The position numbers and the translations under genes were made by a program. Of a stretch of DNA of 64,000 nt, positions 53,197 to 61,784 are shown piece by piece (positions within the stretch are counted from its first letter, which is position 1; each line of letters opens with the position of its first letter). The stretch is from Thermomonas fusca DSM 15424 (lineage in GTDB: Bacteria > Pseudomonadota > Gammaproteobacteria > Xanthomonadales > Xanthomonadaceae). The stretch spans positions 62,001 to 126,000 of the forward strand of contig NZ_AUIV01000009.1 of assembly GCF_000423885.1 (NCBI RefSeq), in the 5' to 3' direction. The notes below the pieces were generated by a model. That model had not been told where the DNA came from. It did not search any database and saw only the letters and a program-made list of their open reading frames with translations.

Positions 53197-54855
53197 ATGC
53201 GCAAACTCACCTGTGCCGTGCTGCTGGCGCTGGCGGCCACACCGCTGTGGGCCGCCGATGTCACCGTGCTCACCGCCAGCCGCATCCACACCATGGACGC
53301 CGCGCGCCCGCAGGTGCAGGCGATGGCCTTCGATGCGTCGGGGAAGGTGCTCGACGTCGGCGATGCCAAGGAAGTTCTGGCGCGCCATCCTGGTGCGAAG
53401 CGGCTCGACGTGGGCAGCGCCACCGTGGTGCCCGGCCTGATCGACGCACATGGCCACATGTCCGGGCTGGGCTGGGCGATGCTGACCGCCGACCTGGTTG
53501 ACACCGCCAGCAAGGCCGAGATCGTGGAGCGGCTGCGGGCCAAGGAAAAGGAACTGAAGCCCGGCGAATGGCTGATCGGCCGCGGCTGGGACCAGAACGA
53601 CTGGCCGGAGAAAGCGTTCCCGACCGCCGCCGATCTGGATGCAGCATTCCCCGAGCGCCCGGTCTGGCTGTCGCGCATCGACGGCCACGCCGGCTGGGCC
53701 AACAGCGCCGCGATGCGCGCGGTGAAGCGCGACCTGTCCGGCGACTGGCAGCCGGATGGCGGCAGCATCCGCCGCGACGGCAAGGGGCAGCCCACCGGCG
53801 TGTTCATCGACAACGCGATGGCGCTGGTCGACGCCGCCCAGCCCGCCGCCAGCGAAGCCACCGCCGAAAAGGCGCTGGCGCTGGGCATGCGGGCGGCGGT
53901 CGAGCACGGCCTGACCGGCATGCACGACGCCGGCATCCCGCTGGTGGAACTGCAGCGCTACCAGCGCCTGGCCGACCGCGGCCAGCTGCCGCTGCGCGTC
54001 TATGCGATGGCCGACGGCAATGCCGCCGCGCTGGAATCCCTGTGCGCCAACGGCCTTTACCGGCACCCATCCGGCCGCCTGCAGATGCGCGCGGTCAAGC
54101 TGTACGCCGATGGCGCGCTGGGCAGCCGCGGCGCGGCGATGCTATCCGACTACAGCGACGACCACGGCAACCGGGGCCTGCTGGTGATGTCGCCCGAGCA
54201 GGTGGCTGCCGCGGTGGCCAAGGCGCACCGCTGCGGCGTGCAGGTGGCTACCCATGCCATCGGCGACCGCGGCAACCGGATCGCGCTGGATGCCTACGCC
54301 CGCGAGCTGGGCAAGGGTGCCGCCGGTGACCACCGCTGGCGTATCGAGCACGCGCAGATCCTCTCGCACGAGGACCTGCCGCGGCTGGCGCAACTGCACG
54401 TCATCGCTTCGATGCAGCCCACCCACGCCACCAGCGACATGCCGTGGGCGGAAGAGCGGGTGGGGCCGCAGCGCATCGTCGGCGCCTATGCGTGGCGCCA
54501 GCTGCGCGATGCCGGCACCCATCTGGCGCTGGGCTCGGACTTCCCGGTGGAATCGGTGGATCCGCGGCTGGGCCTGTACGCCGCGGTCAGCCGCGCTGAT
54601 GCGAACGGATTGCCGGCGGGTGGCTGGTATCCGGACGAGAAGCTGACCGCGTTCGAAGCATTGCGCGGCTTCACCCTCGAAGCTGCCTACGCCGGATTCG
54701 CGGAAGCGGAAGTCGGCAGCCTCGCCGCCGGCAAGCGCGCCGATTTCGTGGTCTTGGTCGAAGACCCGCTGGCGGTGCCGGAAGCGGCCTTGCGCACGCT
54801 GACGGTCAAGGCGACCTATGTGGACGGCAAGCCGGTGTACGAAGCCCCCTTGTAG
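53197..54855 (+). CDS. Secreted amidohydrolase of the YtcJ type
   Basis: This 552-residue metal-dependent hydrolase has a signal peptide MRKLTCAVLLALAATPLWA, HxH in IDAHGHMSGLGW, a probable carboxylated Lys in AVKLYADGALGSRG, His in THAIGDRG and IEHAQIL and Asp in LGSDFPVES. The substrate is unknown. It stands alone on the plus strand between phoH and miaB, which are neighbours in many proteobacteria. Its stop codon lies within a palindromic repeat. Confidence 0.93.
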   Translation: MRKLTCAVLLALAATPLWAADVTVLTASRIHTMDAARPQVQAMAFDASGKVLDVGDAKEVLARHPGAKRLDVGSATVVPGLIDAHGHMSGLGWAMLTADLVDTASKAEIVERLRAKEKELKPGEWLIGRGWDQNDWPEKAFPTAADLDAAFPERPVWLSRIDGHAGWANSAAMRAVKRDLSGDWQPDGGSIRRDGKGQPTGVFIDNAMALVDAAQPAASEATAEKALALGMRAAVEHGLTGMHDAGIPLVELQRYQRLADRGQLPLRVYAMADGNAAALESLCANGLYRHPSGRLQMRAVKLYADGALGSRGAAMLSDYSDDHGNRGLLVMSPEQVAAAVAKAHRCGVQVATHAIGDRGNRIALDAYARELGKGAAGDHRWRIEHAQILSHEDLPRLAQLHVIASMQPTHATSDMPWAEERVGPQRIVGAYAWRQLRDAGTHLALGSDFPVESVDPRLGLYAAVSRADANGLPAGGWYPDEKLTAFEALRGFTLEAAYAGFAEAEVGSLAAGKRADFVVLVEDPLAVPEAALRTLTVKATYVDGKPVYEAPL

Positions 54856-54909
54856 GAGGGCCTTCAGGCCCGACCGGACGTAGCGGTCGCGGCTGAAGCC
54901 GCTCCTACA
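54851..54909. repeat. Palindromic REP-type element
   Basis: TGTAGGAG (54851-54858) and CTCCTACA (54902-54909) bound an imperfect inverted repeat of about 59 nt: GGCCTTCAGGCCCGACCG on the left, CGGTCGCGGCTGAAGCC on the right. The right arm read on the minus strand (TGTAGGAGCGGCTTCAGCCG) is the common REP sequence of Pseudomonas and Xanthomonadaceae. The TAG in each end serves as the stop codon of the converging genes. Confidence 0.82.
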
Positions 54910-56338
54910 GTGAAGCGGCTTCGCCCGTCAGCACCCTGCCGCGCAGCGAATTGGTCAGTGCTTCGGTGATGAGCACGTCCACGAACTGACCGATCAGCCG
55001 CTTCGGCGCGGCAAAGTTCACCGAGCGCATGTTCTCGGTCTTGCCGGTCAGTTCGTTCGGGTCCTTGCGCGACGGGCCTTCCACCAGCACCGCTTGCACG
55101 GTGCCTACCATCGCCTGCGAGATGGTCGCCGCGTGCGCGCTGATGTGCTTCTGCAGGCGGTCCAGGCGGGCGTGCTTTTCCTCGCTGCTGGTGGTGTCCT
55201 CGAGGTCGGCCGCGGGCGTGCCCGGGCGGCGCGAATAGATGAAGGAGAAGCTCTGGTCGAAGCCCACGTCCTCGATCAACTTCATGGTCTTGTCGAAATC
55301 CGCCGCGGTCTCGCCGGGGAAGCCGACGATGAAGTCCGAGGAGACCGAAATGTCCGGCCGCACCGCGCGCAGCTTGCGGATCTTCTGCTTGAACTCCAGC
55401 GCGGTGTAGCCACGCTTCATCGCCGACAGGATGCGGTCGCTGCCGGCCTGCACCGGCAGGTGCAGGTAATTGGCCAGCTTGGGGACGTCGCGGTAGGCCT
55501 CGATCAGCGAATCACCGAACTCCAGCGGGTGCGAGGTGGTGAAGCGGATGCGGCCGATGCCGTCGATTTCGGCAATGGCGCGGATCAGCAGGCCGAGGTC
55601 GGCATATTGCACATTTTCGCTCGGGCCAAGGTCCTCGCACGCGCCGCCATCCCCCAACGGGCCGCGGTAGGCGTTGACGTTCTGGCCCAGCAGGTTGATC
55701 TCGCGCACGCCCTGCGCCGCCAGTTCGGCCACTTCGGTCAGCACCGACTCGAACGGGCGGCTGATCTCCTCGCCGCGGGTATAGGGCACCACGCAGTATG
55801 AGCAGTACTTGCTGCAGCCTTCCATGATCGAAACGAAGGCGGTGGGGCCGTCTGCGCGTGGCTCGGGCAGGCGGTCGAATTTCTCGATTTCCGGGAAGCT
55901 GACGTCCACCTGCGGCTGGCCGGATTCGCGGCGCCCGCGCAGCAATTCCGGCAGCCGGTGCAGGGTCTGCGGGCCGAACACCAGGTCCACGTAGGGGGCG
56001 CGATCGAGGATCGCTGCGCCTTCCTGCGACGCCACGCAACCGCCGACGCCGATGAGGACCGGCCGGTCACCGCGCTTCAGGCCTTTCCAGCGGCCCAGCT
56101 GGCTGAACACCTTTTCCTGCGCTTTTTCGCGAATCGAGCAGGTATTGATCAGGATCACGTCGGCTTCTTCGGCGTTCGTGGTCAGTTCCATGCCTTCTTC
56201 GGCGTGCAGCACGTCGGCCATGCGGGCGGAGTCGTACTCGTTCATCTGGCAGCCGTGGGTCTGGATGAACAGCTTTTTCGCCCCCGGACGCGCGGGGCGG
56301 GCGGCGGGCGGCGAGGGCAGCGGATGCAGATCGGTCAT
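54905..56338 (-). CDS. miaB: tRNA-2-methylthio-N(6)-dimethylallyladenosine synthase MiaB
   Basis: This 477-residue radical-SAM methylthiotransferase has three auxiliary-cluster Cys in THGCQMNEYD, NTCSIREKA and GGCVASQEG, and the SAM cluster CSKYCSYCVVPYTRG. A C-terminal TRAM domain binds tRNA. ATG 56338 (MTDLHPLP) is chosen; the frame is open to 56479 but the extension has no coding character. Its stop TAG is inside the REP element. Confidence 0.97.
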   Translation of the reverse strand: MTDLHPLPSPPAARPARPGAKKLFIQTHGCQMNEYDSARMADVLHAEEGMELTTNAEEADVILINTCSIREKAQEKVFSQLGRWKGLKRGDRPVLIGVGGCVASQEGAAILDRAPYVDLVFGPQTLHRLPELLRGRRESGQPQVDVSFPEIEKFDRLPEPRADGPTAFVSIMEGCSKYCSYCVVPYTRGEEISRPFESVLTEVAELAAQGVREINLLGQNVNAYRGPLGDGGACEDLGPSENVQYADLGLLIRAIAEIDGIGRIRFTTSHPLEFGDSLIEAYRDVPKLANYLHLPVQAGSDRILSAMKRGYTALEFKQKIRKLRAVRPDISVSSDFIVGFPGETAADFDKTMKLIEDVGFDQSFSFIYSRRPGTPAADLEDTTSSEEKHARLDRLQKHISAHAATISQAMVGTVQAVLVEGPSRKDPNELTGKTENMRSVNFAAPKRLIGQFVDVLITEALTNSLRGRVLTGEAASL

Positions 56339-56477
56339 GGCGGGTGTCCGGGGCGCGGCGGGGAATCCGGGCCGGTAATGGGGAGGCAATTCTACCGGCA
56401 GGTCACGCCATCTGAACGAGAGCCATTTAAAATCATGGACTTGCCAACTTGCGCCGATGCGCGGAGACTTGCCGCCC

Positions 56478-57398
56478 ATGAGGGGAAGGCTCGTTTCTCT
56501 GCTGCTGTGCGCGCTGTTTGCGCTGCCTCTGCCTGCGTTTGCCGGCGGGATCTACAAGTGCGCCGGCCGCGACGGCGTCGACAGCTACGTCAGCAAGCGG
56601 TTGCCGGGCGCCCAATGCAAGTTGGTGGGCAGTTACCGCGCCGGCCGTGCGCCGAAGCCGCGGATCGCGCCGCAGCCGGTGGCCCCCCAGCCTGCCGTGG
56701 TCCAGCCGATGGTCGTGGCGACAGCGGCCGCCGCGCCGGTCACGGTCGCGAAGAAAGCATCCGCCTCCACGCCTGCCGCACCGCGGGTGGTGCGCGGGCA
56801 GGTGTATTCGTTCGTGGATGCTGCCGGCGTGCGCAACTACACCAGCGTGCGGCCTGCCGGCCTGCCGACGGCGTCGGTGCGCACCATCAGTTACAGCTAT
56901 ATCGAGAAGTGCTACGCCTGCGGCGCGATGCCCGGGATGAACTTCCGCACCCTGCGGCTCAATACCGTCGCCTATCAGGACGAGATCCGCGCCGCCGCGC
57001 GCGAACACGGGGTGGACGAGGCCGTGGTGCGCGCCATCATCCATGCCGAATCCGCGTTCAACCCCAGAGCGCTGTCGCGGGTCGGGGCGCAGGGGCTGAT
57101 GCAGCTGATGCCGGCCACCGCCAGCCGTTTCGGGGTAGCCAACGCCTTCGATGCCACCCAGAACATCCGCGGCGGCGTGCGCTACCTGGCCTGGCTGCTG
57201 AAGCGCTTCAACGGCAACCTGACCCTGGCCGCGGCGGGCTACAACGCCGGCGAGGGTGCGGTGGACAAGTACGGTGGAGTGCCGCCCTACAGCGAGACCC
57301 AGCGCTACGTCCAGCGGGTGGGCGTGCTGGCCGAACGTTATCGCGGCGTGCTCAATCCGGTGGCGTCTCCGCTGCGCGGCGGATTGTCGGCTCGTTAA
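56478..57398 (+). CDS. Lytic transglycosylase with DUF4124-like N-terminus
   Basis: This 306-residue secreted protein has a signal peptide MRGRLVSLLLCALFALPLPAFA, a first Cys-containing segment (GGIYKCAGRDGVDSYVSKR) like DUF4124, a Pro/Ala/Val linker, another short VYSFVDAAGVRNYTSVRP unit and a C-terminal SLT domain with the catalytic Glu in IIHAESAFNPRALS, then GLMQLMPATA and AAGYNAGEGAV. It cleaves peptidoglycan. ATG 56478 begins the signal peptide; ATG 56457 is in frame. Confidence 0.93.
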   Translation: MRGRLVSLLLCALFALPLPAFAGGIYKCAGRDGVDSYVSKRLPGAQCKLVGSYRAGRAPKPRIAPQPVAPQPAVVQPMVVATAAAAPVTVAKKASASTPAAPRVVRGQVYSFVDAAGVRNYTSVRPAGLPTASVRTISYSYIEKCYACGAMPGMNFRTLRLNTVAYQDEIRAAAREHGVDEAVVRAIIHAESAFNPRALSRVGAQGLMQLMPATASRFGVANAFDATQNIRGGVRYLAWLLKRFNGNLTLAAAGYNAGEGAVDKYGGVPPYSETQRYVQRVGVLAERYRGVLNPVASPLRGGLSAR

Positions 57399-57493
57399 GC
57401 GTTCCGTTACACTTCCCTGTCTTTTGCGTCCGGCCAGCGTTCGCGCCGACCAGCCGCAGCGTGTTTTCGTGCAATTTTCTTTCGGAGTGCGGG

Positions 57494-58093
57494 ATGGCCA
57501 ACGAAGAGGTCAACACCGGTCGACGCCGGTTCCTCACCGCGACGACCGCGGTGGTGGGAGCGGTGGGCGCCGGCTTTGCGGCGGTGCCGTTCATCAAGTC
57601 GTGGAGTCCCAGCGCGCGCGCGCGCTTCGCGGGTGCGCCCGTGTCCCAGGACATCGGCGCGCTTGAGGAAGGCCAGCAGCTGGTCATCAACTGGCGCGGC
57701 CAGCCGATCTTCATCGCGCGTCGCTCCAAGGCGATGCTGGACATCCTGCCGCAGATGGATGCGCTGGTCGCCGACCCGAAGTCGAACAACGCCGACCAGC
57801 AGCCCGAGTACGCCAAGAACGAATGGCGTTCGATCAAGCCGGAAATCCTGGTGCTGGTGGGCGTCTGCACCCATCTGGGCTGCGCCCCCGAGCTGCATGC
57901 CGAGGTCAAGCCGCAGCCGTTCGATCCGGATTGGAAGGGCGGCTATTTCTGCCCCTGCCACAAGTCGCGCTACGACCTCGCCGGTCGCGTGTACAAGTCG
58001 CAGCCGGCGCCGGCCAACCTGCCGGTGCCGCCCTATCACTTCGAAAACGACAGCACCCTGGTCATCGGTGTTGATCCGAAGGGAGCCGCGTAA
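57494..58093 (+). CDS. petA: Ubiquinol-cytochrome c reductase, Rieske iron-sulfur subunit
   Basis: This 199-residue bc1 complex subunit begins with a twin-arginine-like signal (TGRRRFLTATTAV) and single membrane helix. The [2Fe-2S] ligands lie in CTHLGC and CPCHKSRYD. The second loop has Lys where most bc1 Rieske proteins have Gly (CPCHGS). First gene of petABC; GGAGTGCGGG precedes ATG 57494. Confidence 0.96.
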   Translation: MANEEVNTGRRRFLTATTAVVGAVGAGFAAVPFIKSWSPSARARFAGAPVSQDIGALEEGQQLVINWRGQPIFIARRSKAMLDILPQMDALVADPKSNNADQQPEYAKNEWRSIKPEILVLVGVCTHLGCAPELHAEVKPQPFDPDWKGGYFCPCHKSRYDLAGRVYKSQPAPANLPVPPYHFENDSTLVIGVDPKGAA

Positions 58094-58096
58094 GCC

Positions 58097-59380
58097 ATGA
58101 CGAACAAGATCGTGCAGACCGCCTGCAACGCCGCCAACGGCGTGATGGACTGGGTCAACGAGCGCGCCCCCGGCATGATGCCGGCCTACCGCAAGCACAT
58201 GTCGGAGTACTACGCTCCGAAGAACTTCAACATCTGGTACATCTTCGGCGTGCTGTCGATGGTGGTGCTGGTCAACCAGATCCTGACCGGCATCTTCCTG
58301 ACGATGCATTTCAAGCCGAGCGCGGCGGAAGCCTTCGGCTCGGTCGAATACATCATGCGCGACGTGGAGTGGGGCTGGCTGATCCGCTACATGCACAGCA
58401 CCGGCGCCTCGCTGTTCTTCATCGTCATCTACCTGCACATGTTCCGCGGGCTGATGTACGGCAGCTACCGCAAGCCGCGCGAGCTGGTCTGGCTGTTGGG
58501 CATGGTGATCTACCTGGTGCTGATGGCTGAAGCCTTCATGGGCTACGTGCTGCCGTGGGGCCAGATGTCCTACTGGGGCGCCAAGGTGATCATCTCGCTG
58601 TTCGGCGCGATCCCGGTGATCGGCGGCGGCCTGACCGAATGGATCATGGGCGACTACAACCCGGGCGACGCGACGCTGAACCGCTTCTTCGCCCTGCACG
58701 TGATCGCGATGCCGCTGGTGCTGCTGCTGCTGGTGGTACTGCACATCTTCGCCCTGCACGAAGTGGGCTCCAACAACCCCGACGGCGTCGAGATCAAGAA
58801 GGGCCCGAAGGGCAACCGCTGGTCCGAGAAGGCGCCCACCGATGGCATCCCCTTCCACCCGTACTACACGGTGAAGGACCTGTTCTACATCGGCTGCTTC
58901 CTGATCATCGCCGCGTTCGTGATCTTCTTCGCGCCGACCTTCGGCGGTTGGTTCCTCGAGCACGACAACTTCATCGAAGCCAATCCGCTGGTGACGCCGA
59001 CCCACATCAAGCCGGTGTGGTACTTCACCCCCTACTACGCGATGCTGCGGGTGGTGCCGTCGTTCTTCGGCATCAAGCTGTGGGGCGTGCTGGTGATGTT
59101 CGGCGCCATCGTGATGCTGTTCCTGCTGCCGTGGCTGGACCGTTCGCCGGTCAAGTCCTACCGCTACCGCGGCTGGATCAGCTGGAGCATGCTGCTGATG
59201 TTCGCGGTCAGCTTCCTGTGGCTGGCCAAGATCGGCGCCGGCCCGGGTACCGACCCGGTCGAAGCCATCATCGGCCGCATATTGACCTTCCTCTACTTCG
59301 CTTTCTTCATCACCATGCCGGTCTGGTCCAAGCTGGACAAGACCAAGCCGGTGCCTGACCGGGTGACGATGCATGACTAA
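58097..59380 (+). CDS. petB: Cytochrome b of the bc1 complex
   Basis: This 427-residue protein has eight or more helices, heme-ligand His residues in RYMHSTGASLFFIVIYLHMF and in NRFFALHVIAMP plus VVLHIFALHEVG, and the quinol-site region PYYTVKD with PVWYFTPYYAMLR. It follows petA by 3 nt and overlaps petC by 8 nt. Confidence 0.97.
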   Translation: MTNKIVQTACNAANGVMDWVNERAPGMMPAYRKHMSEYYAPKNFNIWYIFGVLSMVVLVNQILTGIFLTMHFKPSAAEAFGSVEYIMRDVEWGWLIRYMHSTGASLFFIVIYLHMFRGLMYGSYRKPRELVWLLGMVIYLVLMAEAFMGYVLPWGQMSYWGAKVIISLFGAIPVIGGGLTEWIMGDYNPGDATLNRFFALHVIAMPLVLLLLVVLHIFALHEVGSNNPDGVEIKKGPKGNRWSEKAPTDGIPFHPYYTVKDLFYIGCFLIIAAFVIFFAPTFGGWFLEHDNFIEANPLVTPTHIKPVWYFTPYYAMLRVVPSFFGIKLWGVLVMFGAIVMLFLLPWLDRSPVKSYRYRGWISWSMLLMFAVSFLWLAKIGAGPGTDPVEAIIGRILTFLYFAFFITMPVWSKLDKTKPVPDRVTMHD

Positions 59381-60116
59381 GAACTTCCTGACCCGCACGG
59401 CGGTGTTCGCTGCCGGCCTCCTGCTCAGCACCGTGGCGCTCGCCAATGTCGGCGGCAACCTGCAGCAGTCCGGCGTCGACCTGAACGACAAGGCCTCGCT
59501 GCAGCGGGGTGCCGCCCTGTACATGAACTACTGCGGCGGCTGCCATTCGCTGAAGTACATCCGCTACGCGCGCATCGCCGAGGACCTGGGCCTGTCCGAA
59601 GAGGACGTGATGGCCAACCTCAACTTCAGCGGCGGCAAGATCGGCGACCACGTCATCTCCGCGATGACCCCGGAAATGGGCGTGGCCGCGTTCGGCAAGG
59701 CGCCGCCGGACCTCAGCCTGGTTGCCCGCGTGCGGACCAGCGACTGGGTCTACACCTACCTGAAGTCGTTCTACGTGGACGAGACCCGCCCGGTGGGCTG
59801 GAACAATACCCTGTTCCCGAATGCCTCCATGCCGAACCCGCTGTGGGAACTGCAGGGCGTGCAGCAGCCGGTGTACGGCAAGAAGGACGCCACCGGCGAA
59901 ATGCCGGTCGAAGGCTTCACCATCAGCCAGCCCGGCCGCGAGAGCGCCGAGCAGTTCGACCGTACGGCGCGCGATATCACCGCCTTCCTCGAATACGTGG
60001 GCGAGCCGGTAGCGCTGAAGCGGCAGAACGTGGGCGTGTGGGCGATCCTGTTCCTGGTGTTGTTCGCCTTCGTTGCGTGGCTGCTGAAGCACGAATACTG
60101 GCGGGACGTTCACTGA
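59373..60116 (+). CDS. petC: Cytochrome c1
   Basis: This 247-residue subunit has a signal peptide (LTRTAVFAAGLLLSTVALA), the heme-attachment motif CGGCH in MNYCGGCHSLKYIRYAR, a Met ligand region near FTISQPGRESAEQ/PNASMPNP, and a C-terminal anchor helix VWAILFLVLFAFVAWLLKHE. It overlaps petB by 8 nt and ends the bc1 operon. Confidence 0.96.
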   Translation: MTKNFLTRTAVFAAGLLLSTVALANVGGNLQQSGVDLNDKASLQRGAALYMNYCGGCHSLKYIRYARIAEDLGLSEEDVMANLNFSGGKIGDHVISAMTPEMGVAAFGKAPPDLSLVARVRTSDWVYTYLKSFYVDETRPVGWNNTLFPNASMPNPLWELQGVQQPVYGKKDATGEMPVEGFTISQPGRESAEQFDRTARDITAFLEYVGEPVALKRQNVGVWAILFLVLFAFVAWLLKHEYWRDVH

Positions 60117-60165
60117 CGGGACGGCTGCCGATGGCAGGACGCCCCATGGGGAACGAAGCTTGACT

Positions 60166-60188
60166 GCCGCCCGCATCGTGCGGGCGGC
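60166..60188 (+). terminator. Strong hairpin between petC and sspA
   Basis: A perfect 10-bp stem GCCGCCCGCA/TGCGGGCGGC with a TCG loop lies between petC and sspA. It has no T-run, so it may be a weak terminator, an attenuator or an mRNA-stability element. Confidence 0.45.
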
Positions 60189-60232
60189 GCAGGTGCGTCC
60201 GGCAGTCGCCGGGCGCGGGAGTGGTCCTGATG

Positions 60233-60868
60233 ATGGCTGTGAGTCCACGCATGCGTAATGCCTTGACCCTGTTTTCTGCAGTCGACGATGTCCTTTGCCA
60301 CCGCGTGCGGCTGGTGCTGGCGGCCAAGGGCGTCACCTACGACCTGATTGCCGTCGATCCGCAGAGTCCGCCCGAGGACCTGATCGACCTGAATCCCTAC
60401 CACTCGGTGCCGACCCTGGTCGAACGCGACCTGGTCCTGTACGCGGCGAGCGTGGTGAGTGAATACCTCGATGAGCGCTACCCGCATCCGCCGCTGATGC
60501 CGGTGGAGCCGCTGGCCCGCGCGCGCCTGCGCCTGGCCATGCTGCGCATCGAGCACGACTGGGTGCCGCAGGTGCAGGCCATCCAGCTTGGCAACAAGCA
60601 ACAGGCGGAAGCCGGGCGCAAGCGCCTGAAGGAGCTGCTGGCGCAGTCGGTGCCGCTGTTCAAGGCCTACAAGTTCTTCCTCAACGGTGAAATGAGTCTG
60701 GCCGACTGCGCGATGGCGCCAATCATCTGGCGGCTGGAAGCGCTGGGCGTGGCGCTGCCGAAGGACGGCAAGGTGATCGAGGAATACGGCAACCGCATCT
60801 TCCGCAACCCGGGTTTCGTGCGCAGCCTCACCGACCAGGAAAAGAACCTGCGCGAGCTCGTCCTCTGA
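60233..60868 (+). CDS. sspA: Stringent starvation protein A
   Basis: This 211-residue glutathione S-transferase-fold protein binds RNA polymerase and alters transcription in starvation. It shows LFSAVDDVLCHRVRLVLAAKG, DLNPYHSVPTLVERDLVLY and NGEMSLADCAMAPIIWRL. ATG 60233 (MAVSPRMRN) matches relatives; 60230 and 60251 are alternatives. Its stop overlaps the sspB start (TGATG). Confidence 0.94.
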   Translation: MAVSPRMRNALTLFSAVDDVLCHRVRLVLAAKGVTYDLIAVDPQSPPEDLIDLNPYHSVPTLVERDLVLYAASVVSEYLDERYPHPPLMPVEPLARARLRLAMLRIEHDWVPQVQAIQLGNKQQAEAGRKRLKELLAQSVPLFKAYKFFLNGEMSLADCAMAPIIWRLEALGVALPKDGKVIEEYGNRIFRNPGFVRSLTDQEKNLRELVL

Positions 60869-61335
60869 TGGGGGAGCCGGTCCTGCCGCCGATGTCCAGC
60901 CAGCGCCCGTACCTGCTGCGCGCGCTGTACGAGTGGATCGCCGACAACGGCATGACCCCGCACGTGCTGGTGGACGCGCGGATGCCCGGGGTGCGGGTGC
61001 CGCCGCACACGGTGAAGGATGGCCAGGTCGTCCTCAACATCGCCGATCGGGCGGTGACGCGGCTGGAAATGGACAACGATGCGCTGCGCTTTTCCGCCCG
61101 ATTCGGCGGGGTGAGCCAGTCGGTGGTGGTGCCGATGGCCGCGGTGATCGCCGTCTATGCGCGCGAAACCGGACAGGGGATGGCGCTTCCGCCCGACCTG
61201 CATGCAGGCGAGGCGAGCGGTGTCGACATGGATGCCGGCGCGGACGTCGTGCCCGCCGTTCCGGCCGATACCGCCGACACGCCGCCGGACACGGATCCCC
61301 CCAAGCGGGGCGCCCACCTGCGCATCGTCAAATAG
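60868..61335 (+). CDS. sspB: ClpXP specificity-enhancing factor SspB
   Basis: This 155-residue adaptor delivers ssrA-tagged proteins to ClpXP. It shows YLLRALYEWIADNGMTPHVLVDA, VLNIADRAVTRLEMDND and RFGGVSQSVVVPM, a disordered acidic linker and a C-terminal ClpX-binding tail GAHLRIVK. ATG 60868 shares one base with the sspA stop; ATG 60892 (MSSQRPY) is also possible. Confidence 0.95.
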   Translation: MGEPVLPPMSSQRPYLLRALYEWIADNGMTPHVLVDARMPGVRVPPHTVKDGQVVLNIADRAVTRLEMDNDALRFSARFGGVSQSVVVPMAAVIAVYARETGQGMALPPDLHAGEASGVDMDAGADVVPAVPADTADTPPDTDPPKRGAHLRIVK

Positions 61336-61383
61336 CCGCGCAGCCGAACCACGGCGCAACCGTCTCCCGCCGCTCGGCGGATG

Positions 61384-61719
61384 CTAGGGGTTGAAGCCGC
61401 GGACCACCGCTTGTGCTGCCCGCGTCGGTCCGCTGAAGCCCACCAGCTTGCCACCCAGCAACACCACGCGGCCAATGTGCCGGTTCTGGCCGTCTTCCGA
61501 ATATTCAAAGCGGAAACTGCGCTCCAGGCCCATCCAACCGTCGTCCTTTCGGCGCAGGCGCAAGCCGTTGGCGTGCACCGACTGGTCCAGCCACTGCACG
61601 CCGGCAGCATCGCAGGCGTCGCGGCTGATCTCGCCGGCACGCTCGGCGGCGGCACGCGCCGCGGTGAACATGAAGAAGGCCGTGACGCCCACGATCATTA
61701 GAATTAGCAAGGTCGGCAT
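61384..61719 (-). CDS. DUF3301-family small membrane protein
   Basis: This 111-residue protein has one N-terminal membrane helix (PTLLILMIVGVTAFFMFTAA) and a short soluble domain: ACDAAGVQWLDQSVHANGLRLRR, RSFRFEYSEDGQNRHIGRVVLLG. The pattern matches DUF3301, which has no known function. It is convergent with sspB and divergent from the FHA gene. Confidence 0.82.
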   Translation of the reverse strand: MPTLLILMIVGVTAFFMFTAARAAAERAGEISRDACDAAGVQWLDQSVHANGLRLRRKDDGWMGLERSFRFEYSEDGQNRHIGRVVLLGGKLVGFSGPTRAAQAVVRGFNP

Positions 61720-61784
61720 CACTCTAATGTGCTGGCACCCGGCCGCAAGCGCAAGCGCCCTCCATCGATGAGACAGAGTTCCGA

